A stretch of 64,000 bases of DNA from Amycolatopsis lexingtonensis (GTDB lineage: Bacteria; Actinomycetota; Actinomycetes; Mycobacteriales; Pseudonocardiaceae). The stretch covers positions 6,360,501 through 6,424,500 of the forward strand of contig NZ_JADBEG010000001.1 in the NCBI RefSeq assembly GCF_014873755.1, in the 5' to 3' direction. The position numbers and the translations under genes were made by a program. The notes below the pieces were generated by a model. The model searched no databases. It had not been told where the DNA came from and saw only the letters and a program-made list of their open reading frames with translations. Below, in pieces: positions 49,446-58,805 of this stretch (position 1 is its first letter; each line of letters opens with the position of its first letter).

Positions 49446-50798
49446 GTGTCTTTCGTACGGACATACACCAAGCCGCGGGTGTTCGCGGCCGCGGTTCTCG
49501 GCTCGCTCGTCGTCGGCGCCGCGCTCGGCGTCGTCGCACGGCAGACCGAAGCCGGCTGGCTGACCGATCTCCTCGACCAGATCGGCACCATCTTCACCAC
49601 GCTGCTGCAGATCGCGGTGATCCCGCTGGTCTTCACGGCCATCGTGGTCGGCATCAACAGCCTCCGCGGGCTCGGCGGCGGCCGCACTGCCGCGCGCCTC
49701 GGCGGCAAGACGGTGCTGTGGTTCGCGATCACGTCGTTCATCGCGTCCCTGATCGGCATCGCGGTCGGCCGGATCTTCGACCCCGGCGCGGGCGGGCTCG
49801 GTGGCGTCGCGGCGACGGCGAAGAACGCCGACAAGGCCGCGGCCAGCGTCGACCACTGGGGCTCGTGGGGCGCCTTCGTGAACGGCCTGGTGCCCGAGAA
49901 CTTCGTGAAAGCGTTTGCCGACGGCGAGACGCTGCAGGTGCTCTTCCTCGCGCTGGTGATCGGCGCGGCCGCGTACAGCCTCGGCGACAAGGCCAAGCCG
50001 TTCGTGGACTTCACCACCAGCGTCTTCGAGATCATCCAGCGCTACCTCGGCTGGATCGTCCGGCTGGCCCCGATCGGCATCGTCGGCCTGATCGGCGCGG
50101 CCGTCTCCAACTACGGCGACGCGCTGTTCCGGCCGCTGTTCTCCACCACGCTCGCGGTGTACGTCGGCTGCCTGATCGTGCTCTTCGTCGTCTACCCGAT
50201 CCTGCTGCGGTTCGTGGCGAAGGTCAGCCCGCTGAAGTTCTTCGCCAAGGCGGGCACGGCGATCCAGTTCGCGTTCGCCTCGCAGTCCTCGGCCGCGACC
50301 CTGCCGCTGACCCGCCAGTCCGCGGTCAACCTCGGCGTCCAGCCGGCGTACGCGGCCTTCGCGACCCCGCTCGGCAGCGCGACCAAGATGGACGGCTGCG
50401 CGGCGGTCTTCCCGGCGATCGCGGCGATCTTCGTCGCCAACCTGGCCGGGGTGTCGCTGAACTTCTGGCAGTACGTGGGCATCGTGGTGGTCGCCGTGGT
50501 CGGCGCGCTGGCGACGGCCGGGACCACCGGTTGGCTGACGGCGTTCACGCTGACGACGTCGTTCATCGGCCTCGACGCCAAGCAGGTGGCGATCGGCCTG
50601 GCGCTGATCTACTCGGTCAACCCGATCATGGACATGATGCGGACGGCGACGAACGTGGCCGGCCAGATCACGGTCCCGGTGATCGTGGCGCGCGGCGAAG
50701 GCCTCCTCGACGACGAGGTCCTCAACGCCCCGACCGACACCCCGCTCCACAGCGACGACGGCACCGAGGCCCGCCACACCGAGCCCGCGCCCGCCTGA
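49446..50798 (+). CDS. Dicarboxylate/amino-acid:cation symporter (DAACS, DctA/GltP-like)
   Basis: A 450-residue transporter with eight membrane helices and two re-entrant loops. The first re-entrant loop carries QFAFASQSSAATLPLT (the serine-rich motif), followed by PLGSATKMDGCAAVFPA and the last-helix motif YSVNPIMDMMRTATNVAGQ. It takes up C4-dicarboxylates, glutamate or related compounds with sodium or protons. GTG 49446 is chosen at the start of homology; GGAG lies upstream. Convergent with a secreted-protein gene across a bidirectional hairpin. Confidence 0.92.
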   Translation: MSFVRTYTKPRVFAAAVLGSLVVGAALGVVARQTEAGWLTDLLDQIGTIFTTLLQIAVIPLVFTAIVVGINSLRGLGGGRTAARLGGKTVLWFAITSFIASLIGIAVGRIFDPGAGGLGGVAATAKNADKAAASVDHWGSWGAFVNGLVPENFVKAFADGETLQVLFLALVIGAAAYSLGDKAKPFVDFTTSVFEIIQRYLGWIVRLAPIGIVGLIGAAVSNYGDALFRPLFSTTLAVYVGCLIVLFVVYPILLRFVAKVSPLKFFAKAGTAIQFAFASQSSAATLPLTRQSAVNLGVQPAYAAFATPLGSATKMDGCAAVFPAIAAIFVANLAGVSLNFWQYVGIVVVAVVGALATAGTTGWLTAFTLTTSFIGLDAKQVAIGLALIYSVNPIMDMMRTATNVAGQITVPVIVARGEGLLDDEVLNAPTDTPLHSDDGTEARHTEPAPA

Positions 50799-50805
50799 CC
50801 CGTCA

Positions 50806-50862
50806 CTTTCCCCGTGAAAGTGTTGTGGAGGACCGGCCTCCGCAACACTTTCACGGGGAAAG
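50806..50862. terminator. 26-bp bidirectional hairpin with palindromic arms
   Basis: Arms 50806-50831 and 50837-50862 pair over 26 bp with one G:U and a 5-nt loop. Inside the first arm, ACTTTCCCCGTGAAAGT (50805-50821) is itself a dyad, so each arm can fold alone, like the elements at 14306 and 62785. It separates two convergent genes. Confidence 0.8.
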
Positions 50863-50875
50863 CTGCGGGTTCGGG

Positions 50876-51610
50876 TCAGGAGGTGGGGCAGGTGCGGAGG
50901 TCGGCGCGGGTGAGGCGGATGTCGGGCCAGCCGCGCAGGTCCGAGGGCGCGGTGTAGCGGCGGGTGCAGCCGACCGACTTGCCCGTCAGGTCGTACACCT
51001 CGCCCAGCACCGGCGACGCTTCGCACTTCGGGGTGCCGGACGCCGCGCCCGGGCAGTCGTGGCGGACCACGATGACGTCCGCGCGGCCGTCGGCGGTGAC
51101 GTCGTAGAGCGACAGCGTCCCGGCGTCCGCGTAGTACGGCTTGCCCGGGTCGCGCCACACTCCCCCGCTGCCGACCAGCAGCTCGCCGTACGCGGCCGTG
51201 CCGTCGTCGCTGTCGTCGCCGACGTCGCCGCGGACCAGGCACGCCGGGGCGGCGCCGTCGATGCAGCGCAACGAGTCCTGGTCCAGCCGGACGCCCAGCT
51301 GCGCGATCGCCAGCTCGAACACGGTGCCCGGCTCGGGCCCGACGCGCAGCCGCGCCGAGCCGCCCGACGTGTCGGTCAGCAGCACCACCGGCGTGCCCCC
51401 GACGGTGACCGCCGCGAGCTGGCGGCAGGGGCCTCCGCCGCAGGTCACCGCGGGTGCCACCGGTGCCGCCGCGGGTTCGGCCGCGCCGGCGGGCGCCTCG
51501 GGGTGCGGGCGCAGGGCGAACACGGCGCCGATCGCGGCCAGCGTCACCACCGCGGCCAGCACCGCCGTGAGCAGCGCCGACCGGGGCGTCCGCGCTGCCG
51601 TAGTCCGCAT
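50876..51610 (-). CDS. Membrane-anchored secreted protein with FG-GAP-like beta repeats
   Basis: A 244-residue protein with an N-terminal hydrophobic anchor (about 12-33) and an extracytoplasmic, Cys-containing domain of beta strands. DVTADGRADVIVVRHDC resembles FG-GAP calcium-binding repeats, and LRCIDGAAPACLVRGDVGDDSDDG is a second acidic turn. Four or more Cys could form disulfides. ATG 51610 is chosen because TACGCT (51618-51623, minus strand) is 7 nt away, a leaderless promoter. Function unknown. Confidence 0.7.
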   Translation of the reverse strand: MRTTAARTPRSALLTAVLAAVVTLAAIGAVFALRPHPEAPAGAAEPAAAPVAPAVTCGGGPCRQLAAVTVGGTPVVLLTDTSGGSARLRVGPEPGTVFELAIAQLGVRLDQDSLRCIDGAAPACLVRGDVGDDSDDGTAAYGELLVGSGGVWRDPGKPYYADAGTLSLYDVTADGRADVIVVRHDCPGAASGTPKCEASPVLGEVYDLTGKSVGCTRRYTAPSDLRGWPDIRLTRADLRTCPTS

Positions 51611-51739
51611 AAGACAGAGCGTAAGCCGCTTCGCGACGGTGTGTGGGCGACGCCCGGGCCGATGTGGCTGAAATCCCCCGGCGGTGCACCCGATCGGTGA
51701 GGTCGCAGCTCGCGCAGCGTGTCCGTCTATGTTGTCCCG

Positions 51740-52015
51740 GTGACCAACCCCAATCTTCCCCCCGCCCTTTACCTGCCCACCGGCCCGGCCAGCGCCGAGA
51801 CCGAAGGCGCGTCGATCGAGCTGCGCCGGACGCCGGACGGCCGCACCGCGCTGGTCGCGTTCACCGCGCTCGACCGGCTGATCGACTGCTGCGGCGAGCA
51901 CCAGCCGTGGGTGCTGGTGAACACCGAGCACCTGCCGAAGGTCCACGCGGCGAACCCGTACGACGTCATCGTGCTCGACTCGCCGCTGCCCCAGGAGCTG
52001 CGCCACCACGTCTGA
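51740..52015 (+). CDS. SseB/SAV_915-like small protein
   Basis: A 91-residue protein with the pattern [38 protein letters not shown] typical of the SAV_915 branch of SseB-like proteins, small domains often found near secretion or regulatory genes in actinobacteria. Function unknown. GTG 51740 has TATGTT (51728-51733) 6 nt upstream, so the transcript is probably leaderless. Confidence 0.72.
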   Translation: MTNPNLPPALYLPTGPASAETEGASIELRRTPDGRTALVAFTALDRLIDCCGEHQPWVLVNTEHLPKVHAANPYDVIVLDSPLPQELRHHV

Positions 52016-52121
52016 GCGTGGTTCACCTCTCACTCAACTGACTCGCGACGTCATATCCGTAGACTCCCCGTTACCGCGTGGGCGGTCAGCGATGGAGCTG
52101 TCGGGACGCAGGAGGTGCGGG

Positions 52122-53915
52122 GTGGCCGAGCAGGTCGGCGAATCCACCGGTGGTCCGGTGACCAAGATCCTGGTCGCCAACCGGGGCGAGATCGCGGTAC
52201 GCGTGATCAGAGCGGCCAAGGACGCCGGTTTGGCCAGCGTCGCGGTGTACGCCGATCCGGATCGCGACGCACCGCACGTCCGCCTCGCGGACGAAGCTTT
52301 CGCGCTCGGCGGGACCACGGCCGCCGAGAGCTACCTGAACATCGAGAAGCTCCTGGACGCCGCCAAGCGCTCCGGCGCCGACTCGGTGCACCCGGGCTAC
52401 GGCTTCCTCTCCGAAAACGCGGACTTCGCCCAGGCCGTCATCGACGCCGGGCTGACCTGGATCGGGCCGGGCCCGCAGGCCATCCGCGACCTCGGCGACA
52501 AGGTCACCGCCCGCCACATCGCGATGCGCGCCGGCGCGCCGCTGGTGCCGGGCACCAAGGAGCCGGTGCAGGACGCCGCCGAGATCGTCGCGTTCGCCGA
52601 CGAGCATGGCCTGCCGGTGGCCATCAAGGCCGCGTTCGGCGGCGGCGGCCGCGGCCTCAAGGTCGCGCGCACCCGCGAAGAGATCCCCGAGCTGTTCGAG
52701 TCGGCCACCCGCGAGGCGGTCGCCGCGTTCGGCCGCGGCGAGTGCTTCGTCGAGCGCTACCTGGACAAGCCGCGTCACGTCGAGGCGCAGGTGCTGGCCG
52801 ACATGCACGGCAACGCGATCGTCGTCGGCACCCGCGACTGCTCGCTGCAGCGGCGGCACCAGAAGCTCGTCGAGGAGGCGCCCGCGCCGTTCCTGAGCGA
52901 CGAGCAGCGGGCACGCATCCACGAATCGGCGAAGGCGATCTGCAAGGAAGCCGGGTACTACGGCGCCGGCACGGTCGAGTACCTCGTCGCCACCGACGGC
53001 ACGATCTCCTTCCTGGAGGTCAACACCCGCCTGCAGGTCGAGCACCCGGTTTCGGAGGAAACCACCGGGCTCGACCTCGTCCGCGAGATGTTCCGCATCG
53101 CGCGCGGCGAGAAGCTGCGGATCACCGAAGACCCCGAGCCGCGCGGCCACTCCATCGAGTTCCGCATCAACGGCGAGGACGCCGGCCGCGGCTTCCTGCC
53201 CGCGCCGGGCACGGTGACCAAGTTCGTCGCGCCGAGCGGCCCGGGCATCCGCGTCGACTCCGGTGTCGAGTCCGGCAGCGTCATCGGCGGGCAGTTCGAC
53301 TCGATGCTGGCCAAGCTGATCGTCACCGGGTCGGACCGGAACAACGCCCTCGAGCGGAGCCGCCGCGCCCTGGCCGAGATGGTCGTCGAGGGCATGGCGA
53401 CGGTGCTGCCGTTCGACCGCGTGATCGTCGACGACCCCGCGTTCGTCGGCGACGAGAACGGCTTCAGCGTGCACACGCGCTGGATCGAGACGGAGTTCGA
53501 CAACAAGATCGAGCCGTTCGTGGCGCCGGACGTCGAGGCCGCCGAAGAAGAGCCGCGGCAGAACGTCGTGGTCGAGGTCGGCGGGCGGCGCCTGGAAGTC
53601 TCGCTGCCGGGCGGGTTCGCGCTCGAAGGCGGCGGCGGGGGCGGCACCGCCGTCAAGGCGAAGCCGCGCAAGCGGGCCGGCGGCACCAAGGCCGCGGTCA
53701 GCGGCGACGCCGTCACCGCGCCGATGCAGGGCACCATCGTCAAGGTCGCCGTCGAAGAGGGCCAGACGGTCGAAGCCGGTGAGCTGATCGTCGTCCTCGA
53801 GGCGATGAAGATGGAGAACCCGGTCACCGCACACAAAGCGGGCACCGTGACCGGACTTTCCGTCGAGGTCGGCGCCGCCGTGACGCAGGGCACGCAGCTG
53901 CTCGAGCTCAAGTAG
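52122..53915 (+). CDS. accA3: AccA3-type biotin carboxylase / biotin carboxyl carrier protein
   Basis: A 597-residue alpha subunit that joins biotin carboxylase (about 12-460) to a C-terminal biotin-carrier domain (about 525-597). Motifs are [18 protein letters not shown], the ATP-grasp loop [29 protein letters not shown] and the biotinylation site EAMKM with Lys563. AGGAGG (52110-52115) lies 6 nt before GTG 52122, which decides the start. It carboxylates biotin with ATP and bicarbonate for AccD5-type partners and supplies malonyl- and methylmalonyl-CoA for lipid and polyketide synthesis. BirA (17227-18024) would biotinylate it. Confidence 0.96.
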   Translation: MAEQVGESTGGPVTKILVANRGEIAVRVIRAAKDAGLASVAVYADPDRDAPHVRLADEAFALGGTTAAESYLNIEKLLDAAKRSGADSVHPGYGFLSENADFAQAVIDAGLTWIGPGPQAIRDLGDKVTARHIAMRAGAPLVPGTKEPVQDAAEIVAFADEHGLPVAIKAAFGGGGRGLKVARTREEIPELFESATREAVAAFGRGECFVERYLDKPRHVEAQVLADMHGNAIVVGTRDCSLQRRHQKLVEEAPAPFLSDEQRARIHESAKAICKEAGYYGAGTVEYLVATDGTISFLEVNTRLQVEHPVSEETTGLDLVREMFRIARGEKLRITEDPEPRGHSIEFRINGEDAGRGFLPAPGTVTKFVAPSGPGIRVDSGVESGSVIGGQFDSMLAKLIVTGSDRNNALERSRRALAEMVVEGMATVLPFDRVIVDDPAFVGDENGFSVHTRWIETEFDNKIEPFVAPDVEAAEEEPRQNVVVEVGGRRLEVSLPGGFALEGGGGGGTAVKAKPRKRAGGTKAAVSGDAVTAPMQGTIVKVAVEEGQTVEAGELIVVLEAMKMENPVTAHKAGTVTGLSVEVGAAVTQGTQLLELK

Positions 53916-53973
53916 GACAGTTCGTTACGGATGTCGTGGTGGGCCGCCCCCGAGGCGGCCTACCATCGACTAC

Positions 53974-54507
53974 GTGACCGAAGTCCCGTCTCCGCAGCTG
54001 CGGATCAGCGACCAGAACCGCGAGTCCGCGCTGTCCGCGCTCGGTGAGCACATGACCGCGGGGCGGCTGGACATCGACGAGTACGGCGAGCGCTCGGCCC
54101 GGATCACCGCGGCCAAGACGCGCGGCGAGCTCGGCGAGGTCTTCGCGGACCTCCCGGCCCCGCACCCCCGGTACGACGACGTCCCACAGGCCGTGGCGGC
54201 GCCCGAGCCGGCGGCCGTACCCGCGCCGCGGCCCTCGGGGACCCCCGACGGCTGGTCACCACCGCAGCGGTTCCTCGCCGCGATCTTCCCGCTGACCCTG
54301 ATCGCCGCGATCGCGCTGATCGCCACCAGCACGCTCGCGTGGCCGATCATCTTCGTCCCGATCGGCGTCGGCGTCTTCGGCAAGGCGATGTGGGGCCACG
54401 GCTGGAACCACGACGAGCACCAGCGCCGCCGCCACGACCGCCACCTGCGCGACCGGGAGCGCCGCCGCGAACTGCGCGACTCCTACCGGCGCGAGCTGGG
54501 CCGCTGA
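53974..54507 (+). CDS. DUF1707 membrane protein (first of two)
   Basis: A 177-residue protein: an N-terminal DUF1707 (SHOCT-like) domain (about 8-58, RISDQNRESALSALGEHMTAGRLDIDEYGERSARITAAKTRGEL), a Pro/Ala linker, two membrane helices (about 103-143) and a His/Arg-rich C-terminal tail. DUF1707 proteins are widespread in actinobacteria; function unknown. GTG 53974 has TACCAT (53961-53966) 7 nt upstream, indicating a leaderless message. A second, shorter DUF1707 gene follows. Confidence 0.85.
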   Translation: MTEVPSPQLRISDQNRESALSALGEHMTAGRLDIDEYGERSARITAAKTRGELGEVFADLPAPHPRYDDVPQAVAAPEPAAVPAPRPSGTPDGWSPPQRFLAAIFPLTLIAAIALIATSTLAWPIIFVPIGVGVFGKAMWGHGWNHDEHQRRRHDRHLRDRERRRELRDSYRRELGR

Positions 54508-54514
54508 TCCCGCC

Positions 54515-54901
54515 GTGGGCGACATGCGCTTGAGCGACGCCGAACGCCAGGACGCGCTGGACGTCCTCGAAGAGCACGTCCGCAGCGGCCGCCTCGACAT
54601 CGACGAGTACGGGTCCCGGACCGCGAAGGTCACCGCGGCCAAACGGGTCAGCGAACTCGTCCCGCTGTTCGACGACCTGCCGTCCCCGCGGCCGAGCGCG
54701 TTGCTGAACGGCGCTTTCGCACCGGTGACGGCACCCGCCGGGGAAACCGCGCTGTCGCAGTTCCTGACGCGCAGCGCGGTGCCGATCGCGATCGTGCTGG
54801 CGATCGCGGTGCTCATCCTTTCGCGCGGCAGGCTGCTGATCATCTCGGTCGCGCTGCCGCTCGTGGTCGCGGCGCTCGCGCGGGTCCGCCGCCCGCGCTG
54901 A
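54515..54901 (+). CDS. DUF1707 membrane protein (second of two)
   Basis: A 128-residue protein with DUF1707 domain (about 5-55, RLSDAERQDALDVLEEHVRSGRLDIDEYGSRTAKVTAAKRVSEL) and two membrane helices near the C-terminus. It begins 7 nt after the first DUF1707 gene, so the two are one operon and probably arose by duplication. ATG 54524 is an alternative start that removes three residues. Confidence 0.8.
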   Translation: MGDMRLSDAERQDALDVLEEHVRSGRLDIDEYGSRTAKVTAAKRVSELVPLFDDLPSPRPSALLNGAFAPVTAPAGETALSQFLTRSAVPIAIVLAIAVLILSRGRLLIISVALPLVVAALARVRRPR

Positions 54902-54975
54902 CCCTTCCTTTCCCAGGGCAACCGAACCCCCGCACCGGACGTGGTGGGGGTGCAGGTCGGGGACAAGGGAGAGAA

Positions 54976-55995
54976 ATGAAGACCAAGTTCTGGGGGCGGG
55001 TCGTGGCGCCCGTCGTCGCCGCGCTTTCCGTGGCGGTACTGGCGCAGCCCGCCGACGCCGCGATCCGCATCGCGTGGAAGCCGACGGTCCTGCCGCTGCC
55101 GTCCGGCGGGGGCACCGGCAGGCTGACCGGATCGGACGGCAAGGGCGAATACACCGGCACGTTCGACGTGAACGGCGTGCAGACGGTCGTCAGCTGGCGG
55201 AACGGGCAGCCGGTGGTGCGGGGCGTGCCGAGCGGGTACGAAGCCGCGCTCGCCGAGGACGAGAACGCGGCCGGCGTGGTGGCCGGCACGGTGCACGACT
55301 ATGACACCTTCATCAGCCGGGCGTACACGCTGGACGCGACCGGGTTCCACATCCGGGACGTCCCGGCGGGCTACGACTACGTCTACGGCGTCGCGATCAA
55401 CGCCCGCGGCGACCTGCTCGGCCGGGCCACGAAGTTCGGCAGCGGCGGCGCCGAGGCCGCGGTCCTGTGGCGCGCCGACGGCAGCGCGCCGGTGCTCATC
55501 CCGAGCACGCCGGACACGTACTACGCGCGCGACCTCGACGAGGACGGCACGATCCTGTTCGACTCGGGCAACAGCTCGGCGCTGTGGAAGGACGGCGTTC
55601 TCCGGCACCTCTCGCCGGAGCCGTCCCTCCAGGCCTGGGGCTACGCGATCCGCAACGGCGTCGTGGTCGGGACGGCGATCCGGGGCGGCGTCGAGCAGGC
55701 CGTGCGCTGGTCCTCCGCGACGAGCCCGTGGGCCGAGCTGCCGGGCGGCGGGCGCGCGCTGAGCGTCAACAAGGCGGGCCTGACGGCCGGGCTGGTGCCG
55801 AACCCGTCGGGGCCGGTCATCGTCGGCAACGCGATCGTGTGGCGCACCACGACCCCGGGCGAGGTCCGCGCGCCGAGCGGCTACTCGACGTTCGAGGCCC
55901 GGGTGGCGGCGGACGACGGCTCACTGGCGGGCTTCGCGGCGAACAGCCCGGGGGACTCGTACGGCGTGCCGGTGGTCTGGCGCCTGGCTCCTTGA
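54976..55995 (+). CDS. Secreted repeat protein, probable beta-propeller
   Basis: A 339-residue exported protein with signal peptide cleaved after about residue 28 (AQPADA). The mature part consists of strands with repeated patterns of W-x-x-G and GxAINxxGD or GYAIRNG, as in HAF-repeat extracellular propeller proteins. No catalytic residues are recognisable. AGGGAGAG before the ATG supports the start. Function unknown. Confidence 0.7.
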   Translation: MKTKFWGRVVAPVVAALSVAVLAQPADAAIRIAWKPTVLPLPSGGGTGRLTGSDGKGEYTGTFDVNGVQTVVSWRNGQPVVRGVPSGYEAALAEDENAAGVVAGTVHDYDTFISRAYTLDATGFHIRDVPAGYDYVYGVAINARGDLLGRATKFGSGGAEAAVLWRADGSAPVLIPSTPDTYYARDLDEDGTILFDSGNSSALWKDGVLRHLSPEPSLQAWGYAIRNGVVVGTAIRGGVEQAVRWSSATSPWAELPGGGRALSVNKAGLTAGLVPNPSGPVIVGNAIVWRTTTPGEVRAPSGYSTFEARVAADDGSLAGFAANSPGDSYGVPVVWRLAP

Positions 55996-55998
55996 TCA

Positions 55999-56029
55999 CC
56001 AGGCCGGGAGCGGCGTGCTCCCGGCCTGG
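55999..56029 (+). terminator. 13-bp hairpin terminator
   Basis: Perfect arms CCAGGCCGGGAGC (55999-56011) and GCTCCCGGCCTGG (56017-56029), loop GGCGT, starting 3 nt after the secreted-protein stop. The TAGGCT -10 box of the next gene begins 2 nt after the stem, so terminator and promoter are back to back. Confidence 0.8.
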
Positions 56030-56043
56030 CTAGGCTGGGCGGA

Positions 56044-56574
56044 GTGGAACCGGTGGAGATCAACGCGGGCACCTACTACCTGCGCCAGCTGCGCGCCGAC
56101 CGGCACCTGGACGACCGCCCGCTGCTGATGGAGGCGTTCGCCGACCCGACGCACCGCAAGTACGTGCTGAACTACCGCCTGCGGACCCTGGCCGAGGCCA
56201 CGGAGTACGTGGCGCTGCGCGCGGCCCAGTGGGCGGGCGACGAGCGCTGTTCGTGGGCGATCGCCGAGCCGACGTCCGGGCGCCTGCTCGGCGAGGTCGG
56301 CCTGCGCGAGCTCGACCTGGACGCGGCGTACGCGGAAGCGACGGTCTGGGTCCACCCGGCGGAGCGGGGCAAGGGGATCGCCACGACGGCGTTGAGCGCG
56401 GCCCTGCGGTTCGGTTTCGGCGGGCTGGGGCTGGCCGAGGTGAGCTACCGGTACGAGGAGAGCAACGCGGCTTCGGCGATCGTCGCCGAGCGGTGCGGGT
56501 TCACGCCGCTGGGCCCGGAGGACGAGCTCGCCCCGACGGGTGAACGCCTGATCCGCTGGCACCGGACGGCGTGA
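56044..56574 (+). CDS. GNAT-family N-acetyltransferase (RimJ-like)
   Basis: A 176-residue GNAT protein of the ribosomal-protein/antibiotic acetyltransferase branch: LRQLRADRHLDDRPLLMEAF start, ATVWVHPAERGKGIATTALSAAL as the acetyl-CoA loop, and SNAASAIVAERCGF. GTG 56044 has TAGGCT (56031-56036) 7 nt upstream, a leaderless promoter immediately behind the preceding terminator. The acceptor is unknown. Confidence 0.85.
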   Translation: MEPVEINAGTYYLRQLRADRHLDDRPLLMEAFADPTHRKYVLNYRLRTLAEATEYVALRAAQWAGDERCSWAIAEPTSGRLLGEVGLRELDLDAAYAEATVWVHPAERGKGIATTALSAALRFGFGGLGLAEVSYRYEESNAASAIVAERCGFTPLGPEDELAPTGERLIRWHRTA

Positions 56575-56606
56575 TCACCCGCCCGGGTTGAACACCGGTC
56601 AAGGGC

Positions 56607-56630
56607 GTGGGACCCTCGGAGGGTCTCCAC
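56607..56630. terminator. Hairpin between acetyltransferase and glpD
   Basis: GTGG-GACCC (56607-56615), loop TCGGA, GGGTC-t-CCAC (56621-56630): a stem with one bulge between convergent genes. The remaining 200 bp up to 56836 hold no supported gene. Confidence 0.45.
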
Positions 56631-56836
56631 AACTCCACACCGCGCATCGCCGCTCACGGATTTCTCTGCGGGGAAGCCCGGCTCGTCCCGAGCCAGGACC
56701 AGGAAATCCCGGGCGGCGCGTTCGCGCGGGCGAGTGGAACTGTCGGAGACGGCCGTCCGGCGGGTGCCGCCGGACCGGTCGCCGTGCGGCTCGTGCGGGC
56801 AGCGGACGCAAGCTGCTCACACGGGCCTCACGGGGT

Positions 56837-58570
56837 TCAGCTCACCGGTTCCACGATGCCGGCCCGCGCCTCCGGGGCCGCCGACCTCAGCGCGTCCGCG
56901 GCTTCGTCGCTCGGCTGGGACTGGGACTCCCGCTCCGCCTCGACCCGCGCGTTGTAGACCTCGATCTCGCGCTTGACCGTTTCGGGCGACCAGCCGAGGA
57001 CCTCGCCGACCAGCGCCGCCACCTGCTCCGCGCAGTCCACCCCGCGGTGGGCGTACTCGATCGAAATGCGCGTCCGGCGGGCCAGGACGTCCTCCAGGTG
57101 CAGCGCCCCCTCGTGCGAAGCCGCGTACACTACCTCGACGCCCAGGTAGTCCGGTGCGTGCTCGATCGGCTTCAGCAGCTCCGGGCGGCCGTTCGCCGCC
57201 GCCAGGACCTCGTTGACCAGCGAGCCGTAGCGGTCCAGCAGGTGCCGCACGCGGTACGGGTGCAGGCCGTGCTCGGCGGCCACGTGATCGGCCTGGTTGA
57301 CCAGCGCGTGGTAGCCGTCCGCGCCGAGGAGCGGGACCTTGTCCGTGATCGACGGCTGCGAGCGGCCCGGCAGGTCCACCGCCGCCGCGTCGACGGCGTC
57401 GGCCGCCATCACCCGGTACGTCGTGTACTTGCCGCCCGCGATCGCCACCAGGCCGGGCGCCACCCGCGCCACCGCGTGCTCGCGCGAAAGCTTCGACGTC
57501 TCTTCGCTCTCCCCCGCCAGCAACGGACGCAGGCCCGCGTACACGCCCTCGATGTCGTCGTGCGTCAACGGGGTCGCCAGCACGCTGTTGACGTGCTCGA
57601 GGAGGTAGTCGATGTCGTGCTTCGTCGCCGCCGGGTGGGCGAGGTCGAGGTTCCAGTCCGTGTCCGTCGTGCCGACGATCCAGTGATTGCGCCACGGGAT
57701 CACGAACAGCACCGACTTCTCGGTGCGCAGGATCATCCCCGACTCCGAGACGATCCGGTCGCGCGGCACGACGATGTGCACGCCCTTGCTGGCGCGCACG
57801 CGGAACCGCCCGCGGCCACCGGAGAGCCGTTGCAGCTCGTCGGTCCAGACGCCGGTGCAGTTGATCACCGCGGCCGCCGAAATCTCCGTCTCGCGGCCGT
57901 CTTCGACGTCCCGCACGCGCACGCCGGACACCCGGTCCGCCTCGCGCAGGAACCCGACGACCTGCGTCGACGTCCGCACGACCGCGCCGTAGTGCGCCGC
58001 CGTCCTGGCCACCGTCATGGTGTGGCGGGCGTCGTCGGACTGGGCGTCGTAGTAGCGGATCCCGCCGATCAGCGCGGACCGCTTGAGCGCCGGCACCATC
58101 CGCAGCGCGCCCGCGCGGGTCAGGTGCTTCTGGCCGGGCACGCTGCGGGCGCCGCCCATCGTGTCGTACATCAGCAGGCCGGCCGCGGTGTACGGGCGTT
58201 CCCACACGCGGTGCGTCAGCGGGTAGAGGAAGCTCACCGGCTTCACCAGGTGGGGCGCGATCGTCGTCAGCATCAGCTCGCGTTCGCGAAGCGCTTCCCG
58301 GACCAGGCCGAACTCGAGCTGTTCGAGGTACCGCAGGCCGCCGTGGAACAGCTTGCTCGACCGGCTCGACGTCCCCGAAGCGAGATCGCGGGCTTCGACC
58401 AGCGCGACCCGGAGCCCGCGCGTCGCGGCGTCCAGCGCCGTGCCGGCGCCGACCACGCCGCCGCCGATGACGACCAGGTCGAAGGTCTCCTTGCCGAGGC
58501 GCTGCCACGTCTCTTCCCGCTTGACCGGACCCAGTCGAGCCGGGTTCGTCTCCGCTGCGTACTGCGCCAC
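56837..58570 (-). CDS. glpD: GlpD, glycerol-3-phosphate dehydrogenase (FAD-dependent)
   Basis: A 577-residue flavoprotein that oxidises glycerol 3-phosphate to dihydroxyacetone phosphate at the membrane. FAD motif DLVVIGGGVVGAGTALDAATRGL lies near the N-terminus; SGTSSRSSKLFHGGLRYLEQ, INCTGVWTDELQ and VAIAGGKYTTYR are family signatures. GTG 58570 is chosen because AGGAGG is 8 nt upstream; earlier frames have no signal. It is divergent from glpF-glpK, so the 235-bp gap should contain control sites for both. Confidence 0.94.
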   Translation of the reverse strand: MAQYAAETNPARLGPVKREETWQRLGKETFDLVVIGGGVVGAGTALDAATRGLRVALVEARDLASGTSSRSSKLFHGGLRYLEQLEFGLVREALRERELMLTTIAPHLVKPVSFLYPLTHRVWERPYTAAGLLMYDTMGGARSVPGQKHLTRAGALRMVPALKRSALIGGIRYYDAQSDDARHTMTVARTAAHYGAVVRTSTQVVGFLREADRVSGVRVRDVEDGRETEISAAAVINCTGVWTDELQRLSGGRGRFRVRASKGVHIVVPRDRIVSESGMILRTEKSVLFVIPWRNHWIVGTTDTDWNLDLAHPAATKHDIDYLLEHVNSVLATPLTHDDIEGVYAGLRPLLAGESEETSKLSREHAVARVAPGLVAIAGGKYTTYRVMAADAVDAAAVDLPGRSQPSITDKVPLLGADGYHALVNQADHVAAEHGLHPYRVRHLLDRYGSLVNEVLAAANGRPELLKPIEHAPDYLGVEVVYAASHEGALHLEDVLARRTRISIEYAHRGVDCAEQVAALVGEVLGWSPETVKREIEVYNARVEAERESQSQPSDEAADALRSAAPEARAGIVEPVS

Positions 58571-58805
58571 GTGACATTCCTCCTCGTGCCGGCGAGGCTT
58601 CCAGCATCGCACGACCCGGTGATCATCCGCCCGTCCACGGATGACACTTGTGGCGTAACCCTCCGCGATCTTGGAGAGATTCGACTACCCGGCGCCTGGA
58701 ATGATCTTCGACACACCGGTAACGTCGCCCGGACGTGGGTCGGCAACGGTGCCGTGGCACGCCGTGATCGACCCTGCGCAGAGTGTCCAGTGTGGAGGTG
58801 CAGCG

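Noticed and set aside
49404..51689. 761-codon minus-strand open frame
   Set aside because: Low-complexity shadow of the symporter and of the secreted-protein gene in another frame.
56599..56820. Possible 73-codon gene behind glpD
   Set aside because: Arg/Pro-rich, no ribosome-binding site, no family resemblance, and a hairpin overlaps one end.
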